The notes below the pieces were generated by a model, which saw only the letters and a program-made list of their open reading frames with translations, had not been told where the DNA came from and did no database searches. From assembly GCF_002259405.1 (NCBI RefSeq), contig NZ_NPFW01000017.1, positions 124,001 through 188,000 on the forward strand: a DNA stretch of 64,000 nucleotides, read 5' to 3'. Numbering within the stretch: the stretch's first letter is position 1; each line of letters opens with the position of its first letter. Made by a program: the position numbers and the translations under genes. The stretch is from Rhodococcus sp. 14-2483-1-2 (GTDB lineage: Bacteria > Actinomycetota > Actinomycetes > Mycobacteriales > Mycobacteriaceae). Below, one piece after another: positions 53,323 to 61,118 of this stretch.

Positions 53323-54423
53323 GTGCGCACAGCGGTGGCAGCGGGGCTGCCCGATTTTCCATGGGACTCGCTGACCGCCGCCAAGGAGAAGGCCTCGGCT
53401 CATCCGGACGGCATCGTCAATCTGTCGGTCGGTACACCGGTGGATCCGGTCGCAGAGGTGATCCGTGCAGCGCTGAATTCTGTTGCGGATGAACCCGGTT
53501 ACCCGACGACCGTCGGCACCGTGGCGCTGCGGGAGGCCGCGGTGGCGGCGCTCGAGCGCCGCTACTCCATCACCGGCATTTCGACCGACGCAGTGTTGCC
53601 CGCCATCGGCACCAAGGAAATGATCGCCTGGCTGCCGACTCTTCTCGGCCTGGGGCCCGACGACCTGGTCGTCATCCCCGAATTGGCATATCCCACATAC
53701 GAAGTGGGGGCGCTGCTAGCAGGGTCGCGGACGATCCGGGCCGACGGCCTCAATCGACTGGGGCCCGAGCGTGCGTCGCTGATCTTCGTCAACTCACCGT
53801 CCAACCCGACCGGCAAGGTGCTCGGAGTCGATCACCTGCGCAAGGTCGTCGATTGGGCCCGTGAACGTGACGCGATCGTCGTCTCGGACGAGTGCTACCT
53901 CGGTCTGACGTGGGATGCCGACGCCGTATCCGTCCTCGATCCGCGTGTGTGCGACGGTGATCACACCAATCTCCTTGCCGTGCATTCGCTTTCGAAGACC
54001 TCGAACCTGGCCAGCTACCGCGCCGGCTTCGTGACCGGAGATGCCTCCCTCGTCGCCGAGCTGCTCGAGGTGCGCAAGCACGCGGGCATGATGGTGCCGT
54101 TGCCGATCCAGGCCGCCATGACCGCTGCACTGGCCGACGACGAGCACGAGAACATCCAGCGCGAGCGATACCGCGCCCGTCGAACGACTCTGAAGGCGGC
54201 CGTCGAGGCAGCGGGATTCACCGTCGATCACTCCGAGGCCGGGCTCTACCTCTGGGCAACGCGGGGCGAACCGTGCCGCGACACCGTCGACTGGCTCGCA
54301 CAGCGCGGAATCCTCGCCGCACCCGGGGAGTTCTACGGTCCCGACGGTGCCCACCACGTGCGCATCGCACTGACGGCTACGGACGAGCGCATCGAGGCTG
54401 CGGCCGGTCGCCTGCGCGGGTAG
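53323..54423 (+). CDS. dapC: Succinyldiaminopimelate transaminase DapC
   Basis: A 366-aa fold type I PLP aminotransferase for the lysine/meso-diaminopimelate pathway. The PLP lysine is in HSLSKTSNLASYR (K225), with the conserved NSPSNPTG (158-165) and SDECYLGL. In M. tuberculosis dapC (Rv1178) also follows fdxC, which supports this function over a general aminotransferase. The start is the GTG at 53323 (a TTG one codon earlier is possible), 8 nt after the fdxA stop. Confidence 0.92.
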   Translation: MRTAVAAGLPDFPWDSLTAAKEKASAHPDGIVNLSVGTPVDPVAEVIRAALNSVADEPGYPTTVGTVALREAAVAALERRYSITGISTDAVLPAIGTKEMIAWLPTLLGLGPDDLVVIPELAYPTYEVGALLAGSRTIRADGLNRLGPERASLIFVNSPSNPTGKVLGVDHLRKVVDWARERDAIVVSDECYLGLTWDADAVSVLDPRVCDGDHTNLLAVHSLSKTSNLASYRAGFVTGDASLVAELLEVRKHAGMMVPLPIQAAMTAALADDEHENIQRERYRARRTTLKAAVEAAGFTVDHSEAGLYLWATRGEPCRDTVDWLAQRGILAAPGEFYGPDGAHHVRIALTATDERIEAAAGRLRG

Positions 54424-54447
54424 TCGGGTTTCTCTGGTGCGCTGAGC

Positions 54448-54501
54448 GTCCACTATTCGGCCCGTCGAGCGGGATCCCGTTTCTCGACTCGAATTGTGGA
54501 C
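54448..54501. repeat. 54-nt near-perfect palindrome after dapC
   Basis: The outer arms GTCCACTATTCG (54448-54459) and CGAATTGTGGAC (54490-54501) match at 11 of 12 positions. Inside them GTCGAG (54464-54469) pairs with CTCGAC (54483-54488), and the centre is the palindrome CGGGATCCCG (54470-54479). It begins 24 nt after the dapC stop, so a terminator is the simplest role. Confidence 0.6.
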
Positions 54502-54548
54502 ACTCACGTCGGTTGGCTCCGGCTCCGCCGGGGTGTTCTCATATAGCC

Positions 54549-55166
54549 GTGACCCTCAGCCTGCTGCTCAGCTTCGCCGGTGTGTGCTTCCTGCTGGCGA
54601 TTCTGCCCGGGCCCGATTCGTTTCTGGTGCTTCGCTACAGCATCGGCGGCCTCAAGCCCGGCATCGCCGCAGCGATGGGCGTCGCGATCGGCGGACTGTT
54701 CTGGGCCGTGCTGGTGGCCGTCGGGCTGGCGGCGATCGTCGAGCAGTCTGCGACGGCATATCGAGTGGTCAAAGTCCTCGGCGGCCTGTACCTGCTGTAT
54801 CTGGGCGTCAAGGCTTTCCGCGCTCGACGGAAGAACAAGGTGGCCGGCGAGCCGCTCGTGCCGGTCGCTGCGTCCGCGTGGTCGGCGTTCGGCGCCGGAG
54901 TTCTCTCGTGCGCGCTCAACCCCAAGGTAGGACTGTTCTACCTTGCGGTGGTGCCGCAGTTCCTGACCGTGGTCACCTTCACCGGTGCCATGACGCTCGG
55001 GCTGGTCGAGGTGGTTGTCGCCGCGCTGGTGATGGGAGTGTTCTCCGTTCTCGCCTCACGCGCGGTCGCGCTGCTGCGCAAGCCCGCGGTGACCGACTGG
55101 ATCGACCGCATCAGCGCCGGAATCCTGGTCGCACTCGGTATCGGAACCGTCGCGTCCTCGGCCTAG
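54549..55166 (+). CDS. LysE family amino-acid exporter
   Basis: A 205-aa inner-membrane protein with about six helices. The family signature PGPDSFLVLRYSIGGLKPGI is at residues about 20-40, and GLYLLYLGVKAFRAR and LNPKVGLFYLAVVPQF follow. LysE/RhtB proteins export basic or neutral amino acids such as lysine, threonine or homoserine; which one is unknown. It starts at a GTG. Location next to dapC would suit lysine-pathway overflow, but this is only context. Confidence 0.92.
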   Translation: MTLSLLLSFAGVCFLLAILPGPDSFLVLRYSIGGLKPGIAAAMGVAIGGLFWAVLVAVGLAAIVEQSATAYRVVKVLGGLYLLYLGVKAFRARRKNKVAGEPLVPVAASAWSAFGAGVLSCALNPKVGLFYLAVVPQFLTVVTFTGAMTLGLVEVVVAALVMGVFSVLASRAVALLRKPAVTDWIDRISAGILVALGIGTVASSA

Positions 55167-55168
55167 AT

Positions 55169-55255
55169 CTCGCAAACGCGCGCGCACTTGCCATACGCGC
55201 GCAGAATCGTGACGCGAAACCGCTCGCGTTCAGCAAACGCGCGCGCGTTTGCGAG
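55169..55255. repeat. GC-alternating inverted repeat between convergent genes
   Basis: CTCGCAAACGCGCGCGC (55169-55185) and its exact 17-bp reverse complement (55239-55255) flank 53 bp that contain more CGCGCG and CGCGAAA/CGTT blocks. The right arm is itself inside a local palindrome, CAAACGCGCGCGCGTTTG (55234-55251). It begins 3 nt after lysE and ends 20 nt before the convergent gene's stop. It may be a bidirectional terminator; runs of alternating CG could also adopt unusual DNA structure. Confidence 0.6.
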
Positions 55256-55275
55256 GACCAGAGGTGCCGCGTGGA

Positions 55276-55704
55276 TCACGGCTCGAGGTCCGGCTCGCCC
55301 ACATCCCAGCCGCCGCGTCGGATACGCAGGATGTAGACCAGCTCGTTGCTGCCGAACGCCTCGACGGTGGTGAAGCGTTTGGGCTCGGTGTTGACCTCGG
55401 GATTGCGTGCGTGAGCTTCCTCGTAGAGCTGAGTGGCTCGAAGATCGGCCAATTCCACTCGGGTCCAGAAGTCGTCGGACTGCACCGAGTAGACCAGCCG
55501 TGGTGCGCCGTCGGTGACGTGCGCGATATCGATGTCGTCGTCATCGTCCGAATCGGAGTCGTCGAGGTCCAGGTCGAGGTCGTCCTCGGAATCTGTGTCC
55601 TGCTCTGCGTCGGTTCCGATCAGATAGACACCCGCCTGCAGGTCACCGGCGGCGACCGTCATGTACTCGGCGTAGTCGCCGGTGTCGATTCCGTCCACGT
55701 CCAT
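55276..55704 (-). CDS. Acidic protein of unknown function
   Basis: A 142-aa protein. The first 40 residues are folded-looking (MDVDGIDTGDYAEYMTVAAG), then a low-complexity stretch of about 25 Asp/Glu/Ser residues, then a C-terminal half with aromatic and basic residues (VYSVQSDDFWTRVELADLRA). I do not recognise a family. The ATG at 55704 is preceded by TACCGT ending 6 nt upstream, so the mRNA is probably leaderless; this -10 is shared with fadD36. A start 14 codons upstream would overlap fadD36. Confidence 0.65.
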   Translation of the reverse strand: MDVDGIDTGDYAEYMTVAAGDLQAGVYLIGTDAEQDTDSEDDLDLDLDDSDSDDDDDIDIAHVTDGAPRLVYSVQSDDFWTRVELADLRATQLYEEAHARNPEVNTEPKRFTTVEAFGSNELVYILRIRRGGWDVGEPDLEP

Positions 55705-55709
55705 GTATG

Positions 55710-55716
55710 TACGGTA
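55710..55716. promoter_or_regulatory. Shared symmetric -10 element of two divergent leaderless genes
   Basis: TACGGTA contains TACGGT on the plus strand (55710-55715, 6 nt before the GTG at 55722) and TACCGT on the minus strand (complement of 55711-55716, 6 nt before the ATG at 55704). Each fits TANNNT. The predicted start sites are 18 bp apart, the spacing expected when RNA polymerase uses one symmetric -10 in both directions. Confidence 0.65.
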
Positions 55717-55721
55717 GCCAT

Positions 55722-57122
55722 GTGCTGCTTCGTTCACTGAACCCACTCGCCGTTGCGCGAGGAGACGATATTCCCGACGCCATCACGATCGATGGGGTCT
55801 CGCTCTCCCGTGCCGATATCCTGGGCGCCGCGACGTCCGTGGCCGAGCGCATCTCGCGAGCCGACCGCCTCGCGATCTACGCGACACCGTCCGTCAAGAC
55901 CGTGCTCGCCGTCGTGGGCGCACTCATCGCCGGTGTCACCGTGGTGCCGGTTCCGCCCGATGCCGGGGTGGCCGAACGTGAGCACATCCTCCGCGACTCG
56001 GGCGCGCAGGCGTGGCTCGGTGAAGCGCCTCCGGATACCTCCGGGCTCGAGGTCCTGCCGGTGCGTCAACATGCACGGTCGTGGCACAGCTACCCCGAAC
56101 CGCAGCCGTCCTCGGTCGCGTTCGTGCTCTACACCTCCGGTACCACCGGCCCGCCGAAAGGCGTCCTGATCTCGCGTAGTGCCATCGCCGCCGGCCTGGA
56201 CGCGTTGGCGCAGGCCTGGGCGTGGACTGGGAAAGACACTGTGGTGCACGGGCTTCCGTTGTTCCATGTGCACGGTCTCATCCTCGGCGTCCTCGGCCCA
56301 CTGCGAGTGGGCAGCCCGCTGATCCACACCGGCAAGCCGACGCCCGAGCTCTACGCAGCCGCGCGCGGATCCCTGTACTTCGGGGTGCCGACGGTGTGGT
56401 CGCGCGTTGCCGCGGACGAGGCGTCGGCCCGCGCCCTGTCCGGTGCCCGACTGCTGGTGTCCGGCAGTGCGCCGCTCCCGGTCCCGGTGTTCGAGAAGCT
56501 GCGTGAACTCACCGGCCAGGCTCCCATCGAGCGATACGGCATGAGCGAAACCCTCATCACCATCAGCACCCGCGCCGACGGGGAGCGTCGAGCAGGCTCG
56601 GTGGGACTGCCGGTCGCGGGCGTCGAGACACGGTTGCGTGGTGAAAAGGGCGAAATCCTGCCCCACGACGGCGAATCCATCGGTGCACTGCAGATCCGGT
56701 GCCCCATGCTGTTCGACGGCTACCTGAACAACCCCGAGGCGACGGCCGCGACGTTCACCGAGGACGGGTGGTTCGACACCGGAGACGTCGCTCTCATCGA
56801 GCCCGACGGGTTCCACCGCATCGTCGGGCGCGCCTCGACCGATCTGATCAAGTCCGGCGGGTATCGCGTCGGCGCAGGGGAGATCGAGACGGTGTTGCTG
56901 GGGCACCCGAGCGTCGACGAGGTGGCCGTGGTCGGTGTGCCCGACGACGATCTGGGCCAGCGCATCGTGGCGTTCGTCGTCGGCACCGATGTGGAAGATC
57001 GAGTGCTGATCGATCTGGTGGCCACCGAGCTGTCGATTCACAAGCGGCCCCGCGAGATTCGCGTCGTCGACTCCCTTCCGCGCAACGCGATGGGGAAGGT
57101 CCAGAAGAAGCTGTTGTCATAG
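55722..57122 (+). CDS. fadD36: Acyl-CoA synthetase, FadD36-like
   Basis: A 466-aa adenylate-forming ligase. The AMP-binding motif is FVLYTSGTTGPPKGVLIS, the second is IERYGMSETLI, the third TGDVALIEPDGFHRIVGRAS, and the C-terminal catalytic lysine is in NAMGKVQKKLL. The N-terminus (VLLRSLNPLAVARGDDIPDA) fits my memory of M. tuberculosis FadD36 (Rv1193), and the length is close. It activates an acid to acyl-CoA; chain length is not known. The GTG start is leaderless by the -10 position. Confidence 0.88.
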   Translation: MLLRSLNPLAVARGDDIPDAITIDGVSLSRADILGAATSVAERISRADRLAIYATPSVKTVLAVVGALIAGVTVVPVPPDAGVAEREHILRDSGAQAWLGEAPPDTSGLEVLPVRQHARSWHSYPEPQPSSVAFVLYTSGTTGPPKGVLISRSAIAAGLDALAQAWAWTGKDTVVHGLPLFHVHGLILGVLGPLRVGSPLIHTGKPTPELYAAARGSLYFGVPTVWSRVAADEASARALSGARLLVSGSAPLPVPVFEKLRELTGQAPIERYGMSETLITISTRADGERRAGSVGLPVAGVETRLRGEKGEILPHDGESIGALQIRCPMLFDGYLNNPEATAATFTEDGWFDTGDVALIEPDGFHRIVGRASTDLIKSGGYRVGAGEIETVLLGHPSVDEVAVVGVPDDDLGQRIVAFVVGTDVEDRVLIDLVATELSIHKRPREIRVVDSLPRNAMGKVQKKLLS

Positions 57123-57161
57123 TCGTCAGCGAGGGCGCGAGGCGGCGGTTAACGTCGAGGA

Positions 57162-57821
57162 ATGACCACACTCGACGGTGCACGCATTCTCGTATTCGGT
57201 GCCAGTGGCGGTCTCGGCGGTCCGGTCGTCGAGCAGCTCGCGAAAGCCGGTGCACGGTTGACCGTGAGCGGCCGGAGCATCGAGTCGGAGCATCACTCGG
57301 TGAATGCCGATCTGACGCTGCCGGATTCGGCTCGATCGGTGATTGCGGAGGCCGTCGAACACCACGGCGGACTGGACGGGATCGTCATCGCCGCGGGTGT
57401 CGTGGCGTTCGGGCCGGTGACCGAAGTGGACGACGACACCGTCGACGAACTGTTGCTGCTCAACTATCTCGCGCCGCTGCGGGTGCTTCGAGAAGCGCTG
57501 ACCACCCTGGGCCAGGGCGGGTTCGTGCTCAACATCAGTGCCGTCGTGGCGGACAAGCCGATGCCGAACATGGGTGCCTATTCGGCGAGCAAGGCTGCGG
57601 TGACCGCTCTGCTGAAAAGCGTGCGCACGGAGGCACGTAAGTCCAAGATCAGGATCGTGGACGTGCGTCCGCCGCACACCGAGACGGGTCTTGCGACGCG
57701 GCCGATCGCCGGGCAGGCACCGAAACTACCGCAAGGTCTGACGCCGGAGGCGGTGGCAGCGCGTATCGTCGCGGCGATCGTCGACGACGAGACCGATGTC
57801 GGCGCGGATCAGTTCTCGTAA
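57162..57821 (+). CDS. SDR family oxidoreductase
   Basis: A 219-aa short-chain dehydrogenase with FGASGGLGGPV as cofactor motif and YSASK as catalytic Y-x3-K; IVIAAGVVAFG stands for the NNAG strand. TAACGT ends 6 nt before the ATG (57150-57155), so it may have its own leaderless transcript besides read-through from fadD36 (39 nt upstream). The substrate is unknown. Confidence 0.87.
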   Translation: MTTLDGARILVFGASGGLGGPVVEQLAKAGARLTVSGRSIESEHHSVNADLTLPDSARSVIAEAVEHHGGLDGIVIAAGVVAFGPVTEVDDDTVDELLLLNYLAPLRVLREALTTLGQGGFVLNISAVVADKPMPNMGAYSASKAAVTALLKSVRTEARKSKIRIVDVRPPHTETGLATRPIAGQAPKLPQGLTPEAVAARIVAAIVDDETDVGADQFS

Positions 57822-57823
57822 GC

Positions 57824-57829
57824 TATTGT
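57824..57829 (+). promoter_or_regulatory. -10 of the sulfur-operon leader
   Basis: TATTGT ends 7 nt before the GTG at 57837, which would make the leader peptide mRNA leaderless. It begins 2 nt after the upstream SDR stop. No -35 match is seen. Confidence 0.55.
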
Positions 57830-57836
57830 CGGCGTC

Positions 57837-57929
57837 GTGACCGAGACACACGTGATCGACGCAGCCAGAAGGCTCGTACGTCGTCGCACCATCGACTTCG
57901 GTCTCGTCTGCACGTCTTCCTGTTCGTAA
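57837..57929 (+). CDS. Cys-containing leader peptide of the osmC-metY operon
   Basis: A 30-aa frame, VTETHVIDAARRLVRRRTID then FGLVCTSSCS and TAA. An Arg-rich middle and a terminal C-T-S-S-C-S follow the pattern of actinobacterial leader peptides that sit upstream of sulfur genes. In mycobacteria, leaderless short ORFs rich in cysteine codons attenuate downstream genes according to cysteine supply. Here the next genes are OsmC and an O-acetylhomoserine sulfhydrylase, so the same control is likely. The 81 bp between this stop and osmC would hold the attenuator fold, which I could not resolve by eye. Confidence 0.75.
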   Translation: MTETHVIDAARRLVRRRTIDFGLVCTSSCS

Positions 57930-58010
57930 CTGTCGATCGAACCCATCCCCGACGGGCATTTCGCGCTCCTCGGGTAGTTCCGGCAACCCTCGAATCGAAC
58001 AGGATCCTCC

Positions 58011-58523
58011 ATGACCACATCTGTGTCCCACATCGGCGGCGTCATCGCTGCCACCGACGATGCCGTGCAGGCCGACGCGAAGAACGCCCAGGCGGTCTTC
58101 CGTGCCTCCGCCACCGCGCACGATGCCGTCGCCACCACCGTCACCCTGGGCAAGTTCAGCGTCGAGGTCGACGAGCCGCCTGCCCTCGGCGGTGAGAACA
58201 AGGCCGCCAACCCGGTCGAGTACTACCTGGCGTCGCTGCTGTCCTGCCAGGTGGTCACCTACCGCGTCTGGGCCGAGAAGCTCGGCATCGTCGTCGACGA
58301 CATCAAGGCCAAGGCCGAGGGTGACCTCGACGTTCGCGGATTCTTCGGTTTCGACGACAACGTTCGTCCCGGGTTCGGTGAGGTGCGCGTCGTCGTGACC
58401 GTCACCGGTCCCGAGTCACGGGAGCGGTACGAGGAGCTGCAGAAGGCCGTCGACGATCACTGCCCCGTGCTGGATCTGACGCGCAATCCCACCCCGATCC
58501 ACACCGTTCTCGAGACGGCCTGA
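58011..58523 (+). CDS. OsmC family protein
   Basis: A 170-aa OsmC-fold protein. The first Cys is in LASLLSCQVVTYR and the second in DDHCPVLDLTRNPT, the two active-site cysteines of peroxide-reducing OsmC/Ohr proteins, and a central conserved Glu/Arg region follows the usual pattern. It may reduce organic peroxides or handle sulfur species. AGGA lies 6 nt before the ATG. It is first of the structural genes after the Cys leader, with metY 4 nt downstream. Confidence 0.9.
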   Translation: MTTSVSHIGGVIAATDDAVQADAKNAQAVFRASATAHDAVATTVTLGKFSVEVDEPPALGGENKAANPVEYYLASLLSCQVVTYRVWAEKLGIVVDDIKAKAEGDLDVRGFFGFDDNVRPGFGEVRVVVTVTGPESRERYEELQKAVDDHCPVLDLTRNPTPIHTVLETA

Positions 58524-58527
58524 CGTC

Positions 58528-59826
58528 ATGAGCGAACGGACATTCGGCCTGCGTACCAGAGCAATTCACGCCGGAGCGAGACCCGATCCTGCCACCGGTT
58601 CGCGTGCGGTGCCTATCTATCAGACGGCGAGCTACGTGTTCGAGAATTCCGCGGACGCAGGCGATCTGTTCGCTCTGCAGAAGTACGGCAACGTCTACAG
58701 CCGCATCGGCAACCCCACCGTCGCCGCCTTCGAGGAGCGCATCGCGAGCCTCGAAGGCGGCATCGGGGCGGTTGCGTTCGGCAGTGGGTTGGCGGCCGAG
58801 TTCGCAGTGTTCGCTGCGCTCGCGGGCACCGGAGACCACATCGTTGCCGCGGCCGGGCTCTACGGCGGCACGGTGACCCAGCTCGACGTGACGCTGCGCC
58901 GCTTCGGCGTCGAGACCACGTTCGTCCCTGGCACCGATCCCTCCGATTACGCAGCAGCGGTGACGGATTCGACCAAGCTGATCTACGCCGAGGTCATCGG
59001 CAATCCGTCGGGCGAGATCGCCGACCTCGAGGGTCTGGCCGCCGTGGCCCACGATCACGGAATCCCGCTGGTGATCGACGCGACGATGGCGACGCCGTGG
59101 CTGAGCCGGCCCATCGAGTTCGGCGCCGACATCGTGATCCACTCGGCCACCAAGTTCCTCGGTGGTCACGGATCGACGCTCGGGGGAGTGGTGGTGGAAT
59201 CCGGGCGGTTCGATTGGGGCTCGGGCAAATTCCCGCAGATGACGGCACCCGTGGCCTCCTACGGCGGGCTGTCGTGGTGGGGAAACTTCGGCGAGTACGG
59301 CTTTCTGACGAAGCTGCGCAGCGAACAGTTGCGCGACATCGGGGGCGCACTGGCACCGCAATCGGCATTCACGCTGATCCAGGGTGTGGAGACGCTGCCG
59401 CAGCGTATGGACGCACATGTCGCCAATGCCCGAGTCGTTGCAAAGTGGCTCGAAACCGATCCACGTATCGACTACGTGAGATGGGCAGGCCTGCAAAGTC
59501 ATCCGCAGCACGACCGAGCAGCGAAGTATCTCCCTGCCGGTCCTGGTGCGGTGTTCGCTTTCGGAATCGACGGTGGCCGCGAGGCCGGGCAGACGTTCGT
59601 CGAGAGCGTGCAGATCGCCAGCCACGTCGCCAATATCGGTGACGTGCGCACGCTGGTGATTCACCCGGGCAGCACCACACACCGACAACTGACCGATGAG
59701 CAACTCCGCGGAGCAGGTGTCGGTCCCGAGTTGATTCGCATCAGCGTCGGACTCGAAGATGCCGAGGACATTCTGTGGGACCTGGATCAGGCCCTGGCAC
59801 TGGCAACAGGAAAGGCGCGGTCATGA
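58528..59826 (+). CDS. metY: O-acetylhomoserine/O-acetylserine sulfhydrylase MetY
   Basis: A 432-aa PLP enzyme of the Cys/Met metabolism family. The PLP lysine is in HSATKFLGGHGS (K209), the YSRIGNPT block binds the partner-subunit phosphate, and EVIGNPSGEIADLE is typical of sulfhydrylases. It forms homocysteine (and possibly cysteine) from sulfide and O-acetylated homoserine. Methionine gamma-lyase is an alternative that sequence alone cannot exclude. It lies downstream of a Cys leader and OsmC, which supports sulfur assimilation. Confidence 0.92.
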   Translation: MSERTFGLRTRAIHAGARPDPATGSRAVPIYQTASYVFENSADAGDLFALQKYGNVYSRIGNPTVAAFEERIASLEGGIGAVAFGSGLAAEFAVFAALAGTGDHIVAAAGLYGGTVTQLDVTLRRFGVETTFVPGTDPSDYAAAVTDSTKLIYAEVIGNPSGEIADLEGLAAVAHDHGIPLVIDATMATPWLSRPIEFGADIVIHSATKFLGGHGSTLGGVVVESGRFDWGSGKFPQMTAPVASYGGLSWWGNFGEYGFLTKLRSEQLRDIGGALAPQSAFTLIQGVETLPQRMDAHVANARVVAKWLETDPRIDYVRWAGLQSHPQHDRAAKYLPAGPGAVFAFGIDGGREAGQTFVESVQIASHVANIGDVRTLVIHPGSTTHRQLTDEQLRGAGVGPELIRISVGLEDAEDILWDLDQALALATGKARS

Positions 59827-60308
59827 GCGAGCGCACCTGGCAGGGCCCGTCCGCGCCGCAGCGGCAACGCATCCTGCGTGAGACGAAGACCGTCGCGATC
59901 GTCGGTGCGTCCAAGAACCCCTCGCGGGCAAGCTACTTCGTCAATCGGTATCTGTCCTCGACGAGCAACTACGAGATCTTTCTCGTCAATCCGACGGTCA
60001 CCGACATAGAAGGGACCACGGTCTATCCGACCCTCGCGGATCTGCCTGAATCGCCGGATCTGGTCGACGTGTTCCGCAAGTACGACGACTTGCCCGACGT
60101 TCTCTCCGAAGCGATTGCAGCGCAGGCGAAGACGATCTGGCTACAGCTCGGACTGTGGCACGAGCAGGTGGCACGCGACGGGGAGGCCGCGGGGTTGAAC
60201 GTCGTCATGGATCGGTGCCTGAAGATCGAACACGCCCGATTCCACGGAGGACTGCATCTGGCCGGATTCGACACGGGAGTGATCGATTCGCGTCGTACCC
60301 GCGGTTAG
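59823..60308 (+). CDS. CoA-binding domain protein (YccU-like)
   Basis: A 161-aa Rossmann-fold protein of the CoA_binding_2 family: KTVAIVGASKNPSRASYFVN, then DLVDVFRKYDDLPDVLSEAI, IWLQLGLWHEQVARDGEAAG and NVVMDRCLKIEHARF. Relatives bind CoA, but reactions are unknown. Its ATG overlaps the metY stop (ATGA). This pair is common in actinobacteria, so a role in sulfur or CoA-thiol balance is inferred. Confidence 0.9.
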   Translation: MSERTWQGPSAPQRQRILRETKTVAIVGASKNPSRASYFVNRYLSSTSNYEIFLVNPTVTDIEGTTVYPTLADLPESPDLVDVFRKYDDLPDVLSEAIAAQAKTIWLQLGLWHEQVARDGEAAGLNVVMDRCLKIEHARFHGGLHLAGFDTGVIDSRRTRG

Positions 60309-60312
60309 CGGT

Positions 60313-61074
60313 TCACGCCTTCAGCAGACGGCCACTGATCACCGTGGCCAGTGCGCGTGGGGCCAAACGGACACTGCCGGCGCTGATCTTGTTGGACAGA
60401 CCGGACACGACACTGGCGGGGGTTCGGCGAGAATCCAACGCGCGCATAGCCGTCGAGACCACCTGCTCGGAGGTCTGGTAGTTACCCACCGCGGCATCTT
60501 CCGATCCCACGACATCGAAGAACTCGGTGCGCGTGGGGCCGGGGGAGAGCGCGAGAATCTTCAGCGACGAGGTGCGGTGCTCGTAGGCCAGCGCTTCGGT
60601 GAAGTTGAGGACGAAGGCCTTCGTCGCACCGTAGACGGCCATGTTGGGGGTGGGTTGGTACGCGGCGGTACTCGCGATGTTGATCAGTGCGCCGGTGAGG
60701 TTCGGCAGAAATGCGTGCGTCAGGTCGACCAGGGCGCTCACGTTCAGTGCGATCTCGGCAGCGACGCGCGCGGGATCCTCGTCGGCGAACCTTCCATGCG
60801 TTCCGAAACCTGCATTGTTGACGAGGGTGGTGGGGGTGATTCCTTTGTCCGCCAATGTGGTTCGTAGGGTGTCGCCCACGCCGGGGACACCCAGGTCCAT
60901 CGCTACGACGGTGGCCGTCACGCCGTGCTCGGATTCGATGCGCCGCGCCAGGGTGTTCAACCGATCGGCGCGTCGAGCTACGAGGACGACGTTCTCGCCG
61001 CGTGCGGCGAAGCGGGTGGCGAATTCCTCGCCGAGGCCCGAACTTGCTCCGGTGATGAGCGCTGTGGAAGTCAT
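60313..61074 (-). CDS. SDR family oxidoreductase
   Basis: A 253-aa short-chain dehydrogenase with TALITGASSGLG, LVNNAGFGTHG and YGATKAFVLNFTEAL (Y-x3-K). The pattern matches the YqjQ/DltE-like group. The ATG at 61074 is preceded by a strong promoter (TTGACA-17-TACATT) whose -10 ends 7 nt upstream, so the mRNA is leaderless. It is divergent from a TetR regulator that probably represses it. It converges on the CoA-binding gene with a 4-nt gap. Confidence 0.9.
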   Translation of the reverse strand: MTSTALITGASSGLGEEFATRFAARGENVVLVARRADRLNTLARRIESEHGVTATVVAMDLGVPGVGDTLRTTLADKGITPTTLVNNAGFGTHGRFADEDPARVAAEIALNVSALVDLTHAFLPNLTGALINIASTAAYQPTPNMAVYGATKAFVLNFTEALAYEHRTSSLKILALSPGPTRTEFFDVVGSEDAAVGNYQTSEQVVSTAMRALDSRRTPASVVSGLSNKISAGSVRLAPRALATVISGRLLKA

Positions 61075-61081
61075 GCCAGCA

Positions 61082-61110
61082 AATGTAGGCAGTGTCAGCA
61101 TTGTTGTCAA
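61082..61110 (-). promoter_or_regulatory. Near-consensus promoter of the SDR gene
   Basis: On the minus strand TTGACA (complement of 61105-61110) and TACATT (complement of 61082-61087) are 17 bp apart, and the -10 ends 7 nt before the ATG. This is the best consensus promoter I saw in the window. Confidence 0.8.
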
Positions 61111-61118
61111 CGCCAACA
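61102..61118. promoter_or_regulatory. Inverted repeat overlapping the SDR promoter, probable TetR operator
   Basis: TGTTG (61102-61106) and CAACA (61114-61118) form an inverted repeat with a 7-bp spacer that covers the SDR -35, in the 61-bp gap shared with the divergent TetR gene. Binding there would block the SDR promoter and lies close to the TetR -10 (61124-61129). Confidence 0.5.

Noticed and set aside
55169-55255. CG-rich repeated blocks considered as a CRISPR array.
   Set aside because: There are only two inverted, not direct, copies and no spacer pattern or cas gene.
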